From Heloderma charlesbogerti (Eukaryota; Chordata; Lepidosauria; Squamata; Helodermatidae): DNA of 64,000 nt. The translations under genes and the position numbers were made by a program. Shown here in pieces: positions 11,151-19,752 of this stretch. Positions within the stretch are counted from its first letter, which is position 1. Each line of letters begins with the position of its first letter. The notes beneath the pieces are model-generated. The model was not told the DNA's origin. It worked only from the letters and a program-made list of their open reading frames with translations, and did not search any database. The stretch covers positions 310,001 to 374,000 of the forward strand of contig JANEZZ010002675.1 in assembly GCA_026122225.1 (NCBI GenBank). Direction: 5' to 3'.

Positions 11151-12465
11151 CCGGCTCAAGTTCAGTGACCGCACTGTCATGGCTATCAGGGACATTCGGA
11201 TCTTTCCTGTATAGTTCTTCTGTGTATTCTTTCCACCTCTTCTTAATCTCATCTGCTTCTGTTAGGTCCCTGCCTTCTTTGTCCTTTATCATGCCCGTCT
11301 TTGCACAAAACGTTCCCTTGATATCTCCGATTTTCTTGAAGAGATCTCTTCTCTTTCCCATTCTATTGTTTTCCTCGATTTCTTTGCATTGTTCATTTAA
11401 GAAGGCCTTCTGGTCTCTCCTTGCTATTCTTTGGAACTCTGCATTCATTTGGATATATCTTCCCCTTTCTCCCTTGCTTTTCGCTCCCCTTCTTTCCTCA
11501 GCTACTTGTAAAGCCTCATCAGACAGCCACTTGGCTTTCTTGCATTTCTTTTTCTTTGGGATGGATTTCGTTGCTGCCTCCGGAACAATGTTACGGACCT
11601 CCGTCCATAGTTCCTCAGGCACTCTGTCTATCAGGTCTAATCCCTGAAATCTATTCCTCACCTCCACTGTATATTCATAAGGGATATGATTGAGGTCATA
11701 CCTGAATGGTTTAGTGGTTTTCCCTACGTTCTTCAATTTAAGCCAAAATTTTGCAAGAAGCAGCTCATGATCTGAGCCACAGTCAGCTCCAGGTCTTGTT
11801 TTTACTGACAGTATAGAGCTTCTCCATCTTTGTCTGCAAAGGACATAATCAATCTGATTTCGATATTGACCATCTGGTGATGTCCATGTGTAGAGTCGCC
11901 TCTTGTGGTGTTGGAAAAGAGTGTTTGCTATGATCAGCGTGTTCTCTTGGCAAAACTCTATTAGCCTTTTTCCTGCTTCATTTTGTACACCAAGGCCATG
12001 CTTGCCTGTTATCCTGTTGATTTCTTGACTTCCTACTTTAGCATTCCAATCCCCTATGATGAAGAGGACATCTTTGTTTGGTGTTAGTTCTAGAAGGTGT
12101 TGTAGGTCTTCATAGAACCGATCAACCTCAGCTTCTTCGGCCTCAGTGGTTGGGGCATAGACTTGAATTACAGTGATGTTGAATGGTTTGCCTTGGATTT
12201 GTACTGAAATCATTCCATCGTTTTTGAGATTGTACCCCAGTACCGCTTTTCCCAGCCTTTTGTTGACTATGAGTGCTACTCCATTTCTTCTAAGGGATTC
12301 TTGCCCACAGTAGTAGATATGATGGTCACCTGAATTAAATTTGCCCATGCTTGTCCATTTGAGTTTGCTGATTCCCAAGATGTCGATGTTCAGTCTTGCC
12401 ATCTCATGTTTGATCACCTCCAGCTTACTTGATTCACTGATCTTACATTCCAGGTTCCTAAACAA
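11151..12465 (-). pseudogene. BovB APE endonuclease and linker (truncated by SINE)
   Basis: An open frame of about 440 residues before it enters the SINE. Visible endonuclease motifs in order are ILGISKLKW, QVYAPTTEAE, FIIGDWNAKVG (catalytic Asp/Asn region) and CGSDHELLLAKF (the SDH motif with the catalytic His). They match an apurinic-type endonuclease that nicks the target for target-primed reverse transcription. A basic linker (KSIPKKKKCKKAKWLSDEAL) and a charged region follow. The frame reads on into SINE sequence to 10987, giving a meaningless tail. The catalytic residues themselves appear intact. Confidence 0.85.
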
Positions 12466-12785
12466 TATTGTTCTTTACAGCATCGGATTTTCTTTTCACC
12501 ACCAGACACATCCACAGCTGAGTGTCCTTTCGGCTTTGGCCCAGCTGCTTCATTCTTTCTGGCGCTACTTGGAAATACCCTCTGCTCTTCCCCAGTAGTA
12601 TATTGGACACTTTCCGACCTGAGGGGCTCATCTTCCGGTGTCATCTCTTTTAGCCTTGTGATACGTTCCATGGGGTTTTCTTGGCAAGAATACTGGAGTG
12701 GGTTGCCATTTCCTTCTCCAGTGGACCACATTTTGTCAGAACTCTCCGCCATGACCTGTCCATCTTGGGTGGCCCTGCACGGCAT
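12414..12785 (-). pseudogene. BovB ORF, N-terminal segment
   Basis: A 123-residue open segment runs from the 5' region of the BovB into the start of the endonuclease domain; LGTWNVRSVNQ is the first APE-like motif. It then leaves frame and stops at 12414 (VSWR followed by stop), whereas the endonuclease continues in another frame from about 12440. The break is a simple frameshift, so this and the next segment were one reading frame. Confidence 0.8.
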
Positions 12786-12855
12786 AGCTTATGGCTTCAC
12801 TGAGTTATGCAAGCCCCTTCGCCACAACAAGGCAGTGATCCATGAAGGGGATAGA

Positions 12856-13245
12856 CCCATTAGACCACTGCAATCCACAGGGGAGGCCTTGGTGTCCATT
12901 CCGCATCCTGAAGCATTCCATCTGACAGCAACATGGCAGTGGGCCTTCTCTGTAGTGGCACTCTCCTGCTGGTATGACTTCCCCTCTGCAATACATCAGG
13001 CACTGATGATCATGTGATTTTGTTTACCCTGGCTATCCCCAACAATTAACTAGTCTAAGTGTTGTTTTGCTTTTATATTGTACATTGTTTTATACTATGT
13101 ATATGCATTGAACAGGGGGTTGGACTCGATGGCCTTGTAGGCCCCTTCCAACCCTACCATTCTATGATTCTATGTTTTATATTAATTTTTTTGTAATATT
13201 TTATCATTTGCTGTAAACTGCTTCAGCACTGGGCAGGCTCAGTAC
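12856..13245 (+). mobile_element. L2-group LINE C-terminus and 3' region, 3' part of an interrupted copy
   Basis: Translation from about 12856 gives RPLQSTGEALVSIPHPEAF and WQWAFSVVALSCWYDFPSAI. This is a degraded form of the L2 C-terminal block (..RAFSVVAPRLWNSLPLEI..). A T-rich 3' untranslated region follows, interrupted by a CR1 3' end, and finishes near 13245. It begins directly at the 5' end of the BovB, on the same strand as 8940-9085. Confidence 0.6.
13106..13174 (+). mobile_element. CR1 LINE 3' end (short, 5'-truncated)
   Basis: The terminal CR1 signature GGGGGTTGGACTCGATGGCC ... CCTTCCAACCCTACCATTC ends in two ATTCTATG octamers. It is only about 70 bases long and lies within the 3' region of the L2. 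CR1 insertions are typically heavily 5'-truncated and lack clear target duplications. Confidence 0.85.
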
Positions 13246-13564
13246 CTTTGGTAGCATCCATTGCTTTCCCTCTGTGAACAGGAGGGTAGTTGCACTCACA
13301 AGAGGATCCCTTTCGTGAGCACAAATCTTATTGTGTGAATGGAAGCACCTTCTTTTTATGGGTCAGCAACATTGGATACCACAAATAATCCCTAAAGGTG
13401 TTCATGCTAACAATGACTTAAGTGTCTGAAAGGCTGCACTGTAGCTGTGCCTGATAGTCAGTGTGGTAGATGGATCCCTGCATTGCCTTGATCACAACTG
13501 GGACACCTTACGCAAAACAGCAGAATGGAAATCTACTTAGTATAAAATTCTGAGAATTTACATT
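13246..13564. other. No gene recognised
   Basis: About 320 bases with no named repeat or coding signal. Confidence 0.45.
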
Positions 13565-13780
13565 GATGATTTCTAGAGAGCTATCCTATGGTCCCTGGGA
13601 GAGCATCCCAGACCCCCTCCTCTTACAGCCAGCACAGAGAATTGTGCTGGCTGCCTCTTGGAGGTCAGAAAAGCAACCTTGGAGTTTCAGAAAAAGAGGT
13701 GTTTCAGTAGCTGGGGAGATGAGTGTATTGGCCCCAGGAGCGTAACCAAGCCACCTGTAGTGTTAGAGGGGCCTAGAGAT
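13565..13780. repeat. GC-rich interspersed repeat, relative of the 48.4 kb copy
   Basis: GCTATCCTATGGTCCCTGGG is followed by TTTCAGAAAAAGAGGTG, paralleling the order at 48427-48625 (CAATCCTATAGTCCCTGG ... AAAAAAAGAGGTG). Ends are not resolved. Confidence 0.35.
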
Positions 13781-13977
13781 CCATAGTGCTTGCTTAAGTT
13801 CATTATTAGTGTAATTCCCTTGCTAGTAAGCCTCTGAGCATGTGAAGATGAGTCAAAGGGCCAATAGCCCTTTTAAAGAGTAGCAATACACGTTTGCAAA
13901 TTCTCTTAAAGTCTTAGGAACCAGTGTGAAACTAGATTGAATCTGAACAAGCAGGAGAATAACCTTTTAAAACTTAG

Positions 13978-14960
13978 TACTGTTTGTTTGTTTGCCACCC
14001 ATCTGACCAGCTACCCGGCCACTCTAGTCCACGTACAATACAAATAACAGAACAAAATACAACAAATCAACTGAACAAAACATCATTACTCTAAAAAAAT
14101 ACCTTAACCCACCCCAAATGCCTGCCCGAACAGCCAGGTTTTCAAAGCTCGGCAGAAGCTTATCAAATGGGGCATGGCAGAGGTCACTAGGGAGGGAATT
14201 TCACAGAGTGGGGGCCACCACAGAAAAGGCCCTCTCCCTAGTCCTCACCAGCCTAGCTGTCCTGGCTAATGGGACAGACAGAAGGCCTTCTGAGGCTGAT
14301 CTCGTTGAACGGCATCTCTGGTGTTGTTGGAGGCACTCCATATAAGGTAGACTGGGCTGGAACTGTATAGGGTTTTAAAGGTCAATACCAACACCTTGAA
14401 TTCGGCTTGGGAAACAACTGGTAACCAGTGCAACTCCTTCACCACTGGAGTGATGTGGTCTCTCTGATGGCTCTCTTTAATCAGGTGGGCCGCTGTGTTC
14501 TGCACCAGCTGCAAGTTCCGAACTGTCTTCAAGGGTAACCCCACATAAAGTGCATTACAGTAGTCTAAGTGAGAGGAGACCAGGGCATGAGCTGCTGATG
14601 GGAGCAGATGGTTAGGGAAGTAGGGGCATAGCCACTGTATCAGATGGAGTTGGTACAGTGCTGCTGTGTTCCCGGCTGACAGCTGAGCCTCCATGGGCAG
14701 CTGGGATTCTAAAATGACCCCCAGGCTGCGGACCTGGTCCTTCAGGGGCAGCCACACCCCATTCAACACCAGGTCAACATCCCCCAACTTCCCCTTGTCT
14801 CCCACCAAAAGTACTTTGGTTTTGTTGAGTTTCAGTTTCAGCTTATTCCTCCCCATCTAGCCACTCACCGACTCCAGATACTTGGACAGGGATTCTGTGG
14901 CCAACCCTGCTGCAGATTTAAATGGGAGGTAGAGTTGCATGTCATCTGCATTTTGGTGAC
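13978..14960 (-). mobile_element. L2-group LINE, 5'-truncated
   Basis: Minus strand, from about 14960 down to the 3' end near 13978. A frame at 14266-14856 shows the RT C-terminal and post-RT part of L2 ORF2: NKLKLKLNKTKVLLVGDKG, LKDQVRSLGVILESQL, HLDYCNALYVGLPLKTV, LQLVQNTAAHLI and ITPVVKELHWLPV. The final ..ALKTWLFGQAF block lies lower down, near 14110-14170, after frame breaks. It is truncated upstream of the palm domain, so no YADD box remains. Confidence 0.85.
14266..14856 (-). pseudogene. L2 ORF2 C-terminal fragment
   Basis: A 196-residue frame covers the thumb and the conserved post-RT region of an L2-group protein. It starts at the truncation of the element and ends in a frame-broken tail (AVQRDQPQKAFCLSH). 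It lacks endonuclease, motif A and motif C, so it encodes no functional enzyme. Confidence 0.8.
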
Positions 14961-15777
14961 ACTACACCCCAAACCTCCTGATGATTTTTGGTCCTTTTCT
15001 ATTCCCTATCGAGTCCCACCCCACCCACCCATTAGCCCGCTCATTTTCTAAATCCTGGAAAAATAAAGGATTCCCCTCCTATCCCAAGGCATCTACCCAA
15101 TTCTTGGTTCCCTAGCAGCACTATCATTCTAGAAACTCATCAAGGCTTCCCTGTTTCATTCCAGACTGCTTGCCCCATGGCATGTACAGGGAAGTGAGCT
15201 AATCCTGATATCTGGTCTTCCAGTGTTACCCTTCAAATAATAATCCTGAGCATGTTGTGAAGTCTGTCCAATGGCAGGACAGGCTCTGCATGTTGATGAG
15301 AGAGAACAAAGATACATTTTTTAAAAGCTGCCTATATATTTTTTAAATGTTTGTATGCTTAAGCTTATTTTGGCTTAAGGTTTCTAATATAGCACAAAAA
15401 ATAAATTCCTAGCCCTCGGCAGAGTTTGCCAGATGATTACTTTTACCAGCTGTTTCCAATATCAGGGGAAACCATCAGCTTTAAATTCAAGAATTGCAGC
15501 TTACTACTTCCCATTCATGTGTCACTGGAGAACAACAATTTGAAGATTTTCCCTATCCTTAGATGGCTGCTACTTTTAGGGGATTTAATTGAAGAAATAA
15601 TTAAATACATTTATCAGCTCATATCTGCATAGATATGAAAAACAAACACTGCCTTTTGTTTCTTGGAAAAAATGCAAATGTTGCTTCTGATAATTTAGAC
15701 CTCCCGTATAAGCAGCAAGATTAAAATTTCTTAATAAAACAAGTAGACCTGGTGAGGCACCCTCTCCCCAGCAGAAC
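14961..15777. other. No gene recognised
   Basis: Unique-looking DNA. A 68-residue frame at 15426-15632 has no recognisable domain or splice context. Confidence 0.45.
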
Positions 15778-16022
15778 TCTAACTGAAGTACTTTGGCCAC
15801 ATAATGAGAAGACAGGATACCCTGGAGAAGATGCTGATGCTAGGGAAAGTGGAAGGCAAAAGGAAGAGGGGCCAACCAAGGGCAAGATGGATAGATGATA
15901 TTCTGGAGGTGACGGACTCGACCTTGGGGAGCTGGGGGTGTGATGGCCGACAGGAAGCTGTGGCGTGGCCTGGTCCATGAAGTCACAAAGAGTCAGAAGC
16001 GTCAGAACGAATAAACAACAAC
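15778..16022 (+). mobile_element. RTE/BovB LINE 3' end, 5'-truncated
   Basis: Plus-strand translation gives LKYFGHIMRRQDTLEKMLML, then GKRKRGQPRARWIDDILE and a frame-broken WRGLVHEVTKSQKR, ending in an (AAC)-rich tail. This is the same C-terminal block as the BovB at 9384-9623 but on the opposite strand and clearly diverged, so it is an independent older or different-subfamily copy. Confidence 0.8.
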
Positions 16023-16089
16023 CAATGGCTTGCCAGGGATTTTCAATACTCCACAAAAATGAATGTCTTGGGTCCAGTACCTCCTCACC

Positions 16090-16300
16090 AGGGATGTTGA
16101 ACCTCAGCTCCATGGGCTAAATCTGGCTTACCTGGGGTCCTAATCTGGTCCCCAGATGGGCATGCCCTCTTCCCCTCACTCCCCACCCTCTTTCCCCTGA
16201 CCACTGATCATTGGGTCGTTTCCCAGGTTTTGCATATTTTTTTCCAATCTAAAAGGTCGAAATGCTTTTCCTGAGGGTTAGTTATTGACAGTAAGAGGTT
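16090..16300. mobile_element. Probable hAT-like non-autonomous element
   Basis: CAGGGATGTTGAACCTCAG (16088-) followed by CCATGGGCTAAATCTGG resembles the left end of squamate hAT MITEs with the CAGGGGTG.TGAACC start. No matching right end or target duplication was resolved. Confidence 0.4.
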
Positions 16301-16423
16301 TAAGCAAAAACACGCTGGTATTTTTTGCCATGCCCCAGTTAGAATCTAACTGTACACAAACCTAGAGTCATAAGGGTGATGGCTTTTCTGTGTTTATCCT
16401 GTACAGAGAAATCTTGTATCTAC

Positions 16424-16510
16424 ACATTTATTCATTTATTATATTTATGTAGTGCCAATAACAAAGTTCTCTGGATGCCTTACATGGACGTTCCATTTAG
16501 GGATCATGAC
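16424..16510 (-). mobile_element. LINE 3' end trace
   Basis: TTATTCATTTATTATATTTATGTAGTGCC resembles the reverse complement of the LINE 3' terminus seen at 7158-7200 (TATATAGCACC). Only the tail is left. Confidence 0.35.
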
Positions 16511-16643
16511 AGGTGGCCATGACAGATATATCTTCCATGAATTTGTACAATCAAACTTAAGACCCCTAAGTCTGCAGTGGACATAGTTCAAGATTAGTAC
16601 TTCACATTTTTAGCATCAAGAGTATGGCTTATAAAGTCCGTAA

Positions 16644-16967
16644 CAGGGATAGGCAACCTTTTGGGGCCATGGGCACATTTGGCAATTTGAGAAACTGTCC
16701 TGGGTGCCACCACCAAATGATGGCGGCAGGAGACATGGCAAAGGACAAATATCTTGCCCAAAAGACTGAGGACAAGACAGAGACAGAATCTGAGTCCCAG
16801 CTCACTAAAGAATTCATTTGTATCCACAGTTTTCAGTAGCAGCAGGAACCTATTTCACAGCGATGCCAGTAAGAAAATGTGTTAAATTTTTTATAAGTGG
16901 GAGGGGCCAGGCACCTTGGTGGGCACCGAGAAAGGTATCCAGGGAGTGCATTGGTGCCTGCTCCCTG
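16644..16967. mobile_element. hAT-like non-autonomous element
   Basis: It starts CAGGGATAGGCAACCTTTTG and continues GGGCCATGGGCACATTTGG, a known squamate/turtle hAT MITE style. The right end GGTGCCTGCTCCCTG, reversed, gives CAGGGAGCAGGCACC. Flanking octamers agree poorly (about 4 of 8), so the exact ends are uncertain. The three short frames within it are accidental. Confidence 0.55.
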
Positions 16968-17252
16968 GTCATGTATCTCTCCATGTTCCAGAATTCCTGA
17001 TTTCAATAAATATTGTAATCTGAAGGTCTTGGAGGGGAAAAAAAAAAGAAGTTTCAGAATAAGATGATGGTGAATAATACTACATAGATGTGATATATGA
17101 TATATGTCCATTCACTGTGTTCTATGCAAAGCTTTTGGTTGGGCAAAATTACAGTGAGAATATGTAATTCGATGTTTCAAGTAAAATGTAGCAACTTCCG
17201 TTTCAAATCCCAAGTTGGGTTTCCAAATTGCTGTGACATCTTAAAAGAGGCT

Positions 17253-17545
17253 AAGGGAGCAATCCTATGGCCACTAGACACTGTCTAGAGGGCTATAGGA
17301 TACACTCTTTTCTGGCAACCGACCTTGGAGCCCAAGGTCTGAGGTTGGTTCCCGGAAAACCCACCTCCCTCCATGTCCACGCTGCCTCGGAGGCAGCACG
17401 GCGAAGCCCCATTCTCCGTGCTCGGAAGAGGAGCACAGAGCGACTGAAAAGGGGCTGGGCTGGGGGAGTTCTGGGGCGAGGATAGCGGAGCTGCGTATAT
17501 GACACATCCTATGTGTCGTACACACAGCCTCCTCTCCTGGTCCTC
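17253..17545 (+). repeat. GC-rich GCAATCC-terminal family, copy A (right side missing)
   Basis: It starts GGGAGCAATCCTATGGCC and shares its order of blocks with copies B (24075-24510) and C (32511-32940): ACCGACCTTGGAGCC, GGTTCCCGGAAAACCCAC, a purine-rich middle and TATGACACATCCTATGTGTCGT. The right part with the second hairpin and terminal GGATTGC is absent. A left subterminal hairpin pairs CCTATGGCC with GGGCTATAGG. Classified only as an inverted-repeat element of unknown superfamily. Confidence 0.65.
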
Positions 17546-18017
17546 AATGATAATGGATTGAGCCTGTGAAATCTTATTCAAAGTGATTCCTTGATAAATA
17601 TTTAATGAGCAAGATGTTCGAGCTACTCATTGAATGGGGACTTATTCTTTTTCAGAGAAGTTTAATTTCAATTGGGTTTTCTTTAAAATATTAATGCTTG
17701 CAGCTGGAGAGTTTTCTATGGCAAATGGAATCTCACTATGTACCTTAATAATAACTGTATTATTTATTTATTTAAAACATTTCTATCCCGCCCTATATCA
17801 TTAAGATCTCAGGGCGGCATACAGATAAAATCAATGTCAACAGTATAACACAATAAATAATTGAAACACCTAAAAACATATTAAACTATTAAACTAAAAA
17901 CAGTTAAAATCTAAAACAGTTAAAACAATGTGCTAGGGAATGCATTTAGCTCTCAAAGGCTTTGTTAAAAAGCCATGTTTTTATGTGGTGCTGAAATGAG
18001 ACCAATGTTTGCGCCAA

Positions 18018-19017
18018 TCAGGCCTCCAAGGGGAGGGCATTCCACAACCGGGGTGCAACAGCAGAGAAGGCCCTCTCCCACGTCCCACCATAGTGTATGT
18101 CTTGTACTGGTGGGACGCAGAGGAGGGCCCCTCCAACATATCTCATTTCTCGGGCAGGCATATATAGAGAGAGGCGCTCCCTCAAATATCGAGGGCCCAA
18201 GCCGCTTAGGACTTTAAATGTCATCACCAAAACCTTGCATTCCAACTGGAAGCATTTTGGCAGCCAGTGCAATTCCTTTAAAACCGGGGTTACATGGTTT
18301 TTATGGGGTGTTCCGGTCAGTAGTCTAGCTGCTGCATTTTGCCCTAGCTGCAACTTCTGAGTTGTCTTCAAGAGCAGCCCCACATAAAGTGCATTGCAAT
18401 AGTCTAATCTGGAATTTACCAGAGCATGTATTACTGTGGCTAGGTTATCCCTGTACAGGAAAGGCTGCAGCTGGCGGATCAGCCAAATCTGGACCCAAGT
18501 AGTCTGGGCCACGGAGTCCATCTGGAGCCACGGAGGGCTCTTCAGGAGAGGGTGCACTATAGCCTCTCTCAAGGCCGCAGGAACCATCCCCCTGACAGAG
18601 CGAAGCATTTACCACTCCCTGGACCCACCCAGCCAATCCACCCCTGCTAGATTGTATAAGCCAAGATGGGCAAGGGTCAAACTTACATGTGGTGGGCCGG
18701 ACTGATTGAAGCATCTTGTCCACATCATTAGGCTGCAACAACTGAAACTGATCCCAGGAAACACAACCAGATGGAACACTGGACACCTCCCCAGACTCTG
18801 CGATAACTGTGGTGTCAAGTTCCGAGCGAATATGAGTGACTTTCTCCTCTAAGTGCCTAGCAAACTTATCACAGCAGATGACCGAGGATTCCAATCTCAG
18901 TTTCGCTGCGCCTGAGCAAGATTCCAACAGGCTCTTCACCACTCGGAACAATTCTGCTGGGCAACATTTTGAGGATGAAATAATATATATATAGTAAGAT
19001 TTTTTTGCCGTCCTCAC
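18018..19017 (-). pseudogene. L2 ORF2 with internal deletion
   Basis: Two overlapping open frames. The first (18445-19017) contains SKCCPAELFRVVKSLL and CPSWLIQSSRGGLAGWVQG, the conserved stretch before the RT. The second (18018-18608) contains GMVPAALREAIVHPLL and then, after the deletion, DYCNALYVGLLLKTTQKLQL, HVTPVLKELHWLPK and WERAFSAVAPRLWNALPLEA at the C-terminus. A one-frame slip separates the two near 18560-18608. No polymerase active site remains. Confidence 0.75.
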
Positions 19018-19062
19018 TGCTGCATAATAGGCACAACGAAGAGTCTTTGCTAATCGTCGATC

Positions 19063-19377
19063 TTATTTGCTCCGAGACCTGCACTCTAGCCATCGTCTGG
19101 CCTGTTTCATTGCCCGTAGATCTTCTGTAAACGGAAGCAAATTATGGGCTCCACAGCACCCAAGTGGGCACTTGGGAGCAATTGTATCAATGACCCTTCC
19201 CATCTCACCATTCCATAGTGAGACCAGAGCCTCAACTGAATCGCCAGCCCTATCAGCCGGAAAATCCCCCAGAGCGTTCAGGAATCCATTGGATTCCTTA
19301 AGTCTCTGGGGGCAGACCATCTTAATTGGTCCCCCGCCCCTGCAGGGAAGATCTGCTACTGCTAATCCAAACTTCAA
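19063..19377 (-). pseudogene. L2 ORF2 inter-domain segment
   Basis: A 104-residue frame (FLNALGDFPADRAGDSVEAL, WNGEMGRVIDTIAPKCPLG) resembles the region between endonuclease and RT in L2-group proteins. It leaves the L2 frame near 19063. The assignment rests mainly on continuity with the next segment. Confidence 0.55.
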
Positions 19378-19659
19378 ATTTATTAGCCGCTCTGTCCCTT
19401 TTTGCTTTATTTGATGGCAAACTGTTTCTTACTGGTTTGAGGCTTGCTCTGAGCTATTTTCTGGCAATTTTAGAATATTTACATAATTATATTTTTCTTT
19501 GATGCTTAGAGCTCTTAACTAAGCATGTTAAGGAAGGTGTAAAGTGGGATTATTCAGTTCTTGGAAGTAGACTTTTGTATGATGGGGTTTGCTGCCTGCA
19601 GCTTGTTTTTGTAATGAAAGCAGTATCAGATTCAAAATGGTAAACATCAGGTTTCTAAC

Positions 19660-19752
19660 AATGCAGTCCTATACATTTCTTCTCAGAAGTAAGTCCCACT
19701 GCGTCCAGTGGTGCTTATTCCCAGATAAGTGTATATAGGATCGCAGCCTAAA
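19660..19752. mobile_element. Short palindromic element (GCAGTCCTA...TAGGATCGC)
   Basis: The ends ATGCAGTCCTATAC and GTATATAGGATCGCAG are inverted copies. In between lies TCAGAAGTAAGTCCCACTGC ... GGTGCTTATTCCCAG, itself nearly self-complementary. This is a very common squamate MITE-like sequence. Its terminal GCAATCCTA-type motif is shared with the GC-rich family. Confidence 0.6.

Larger units (their letters stand above)
9374..12852 (-). mobile_element. RTE-clade BovB LINE, near full length, interrupted by a SINE
   Basis: The minus strand carries the BovB plan in order: a 5' region (about 12852-12470), an APE-type endonuclease, a connecting region, reverse transcriptase and the C-terminal HLMRR.../VHGVTKSRTRL block, ending at a (GTT)n-like tail at 9374 (plus-strand view). 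Without the 255-bp SINE the span is about 3.2 kb, close to the known length of BovB. The coding frame is broken by a frameshift near 12440, the SINE at 10892-11146, a stop plus frameshift near 10590, and stops near 9753. Known biology: BovB copies itself by target-primed reverse transcription and is a classic horizontally transferred LINE shared by squamates and ruminants. This copy is dead but fairly young, since long frames survive. Confidence 0.93.
17755..19380 (-). mobile_element. L2-group LINE with reverse-transcriptase core deleted
   Basis: Minus strand from about 19380 to the 3' end at 17755, which ends (plus-strand view) in TTTATTTATTTA and TCTATCCCGCCC. Upstream segments at 19063-19377 and 18530-19017 carry the inter-domain region of ORF2. 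The frame then passes directly from the early RT block (GMVPAALREAIVHPLLKSP) to the post-RT block (TWVQIWLIRQLQPFL ... SRLDYCNALYVGL) near 18530. Motifs A-C of the RT, including the catalytic Asp box, are missing. The junction keeps the frame. Confidence 0.8.

Noticed and set aside
11147..11647. A 166-codon plus-strand frame
   Set aside because: Antisense to the BovB endonuclease/linker; no independent support.
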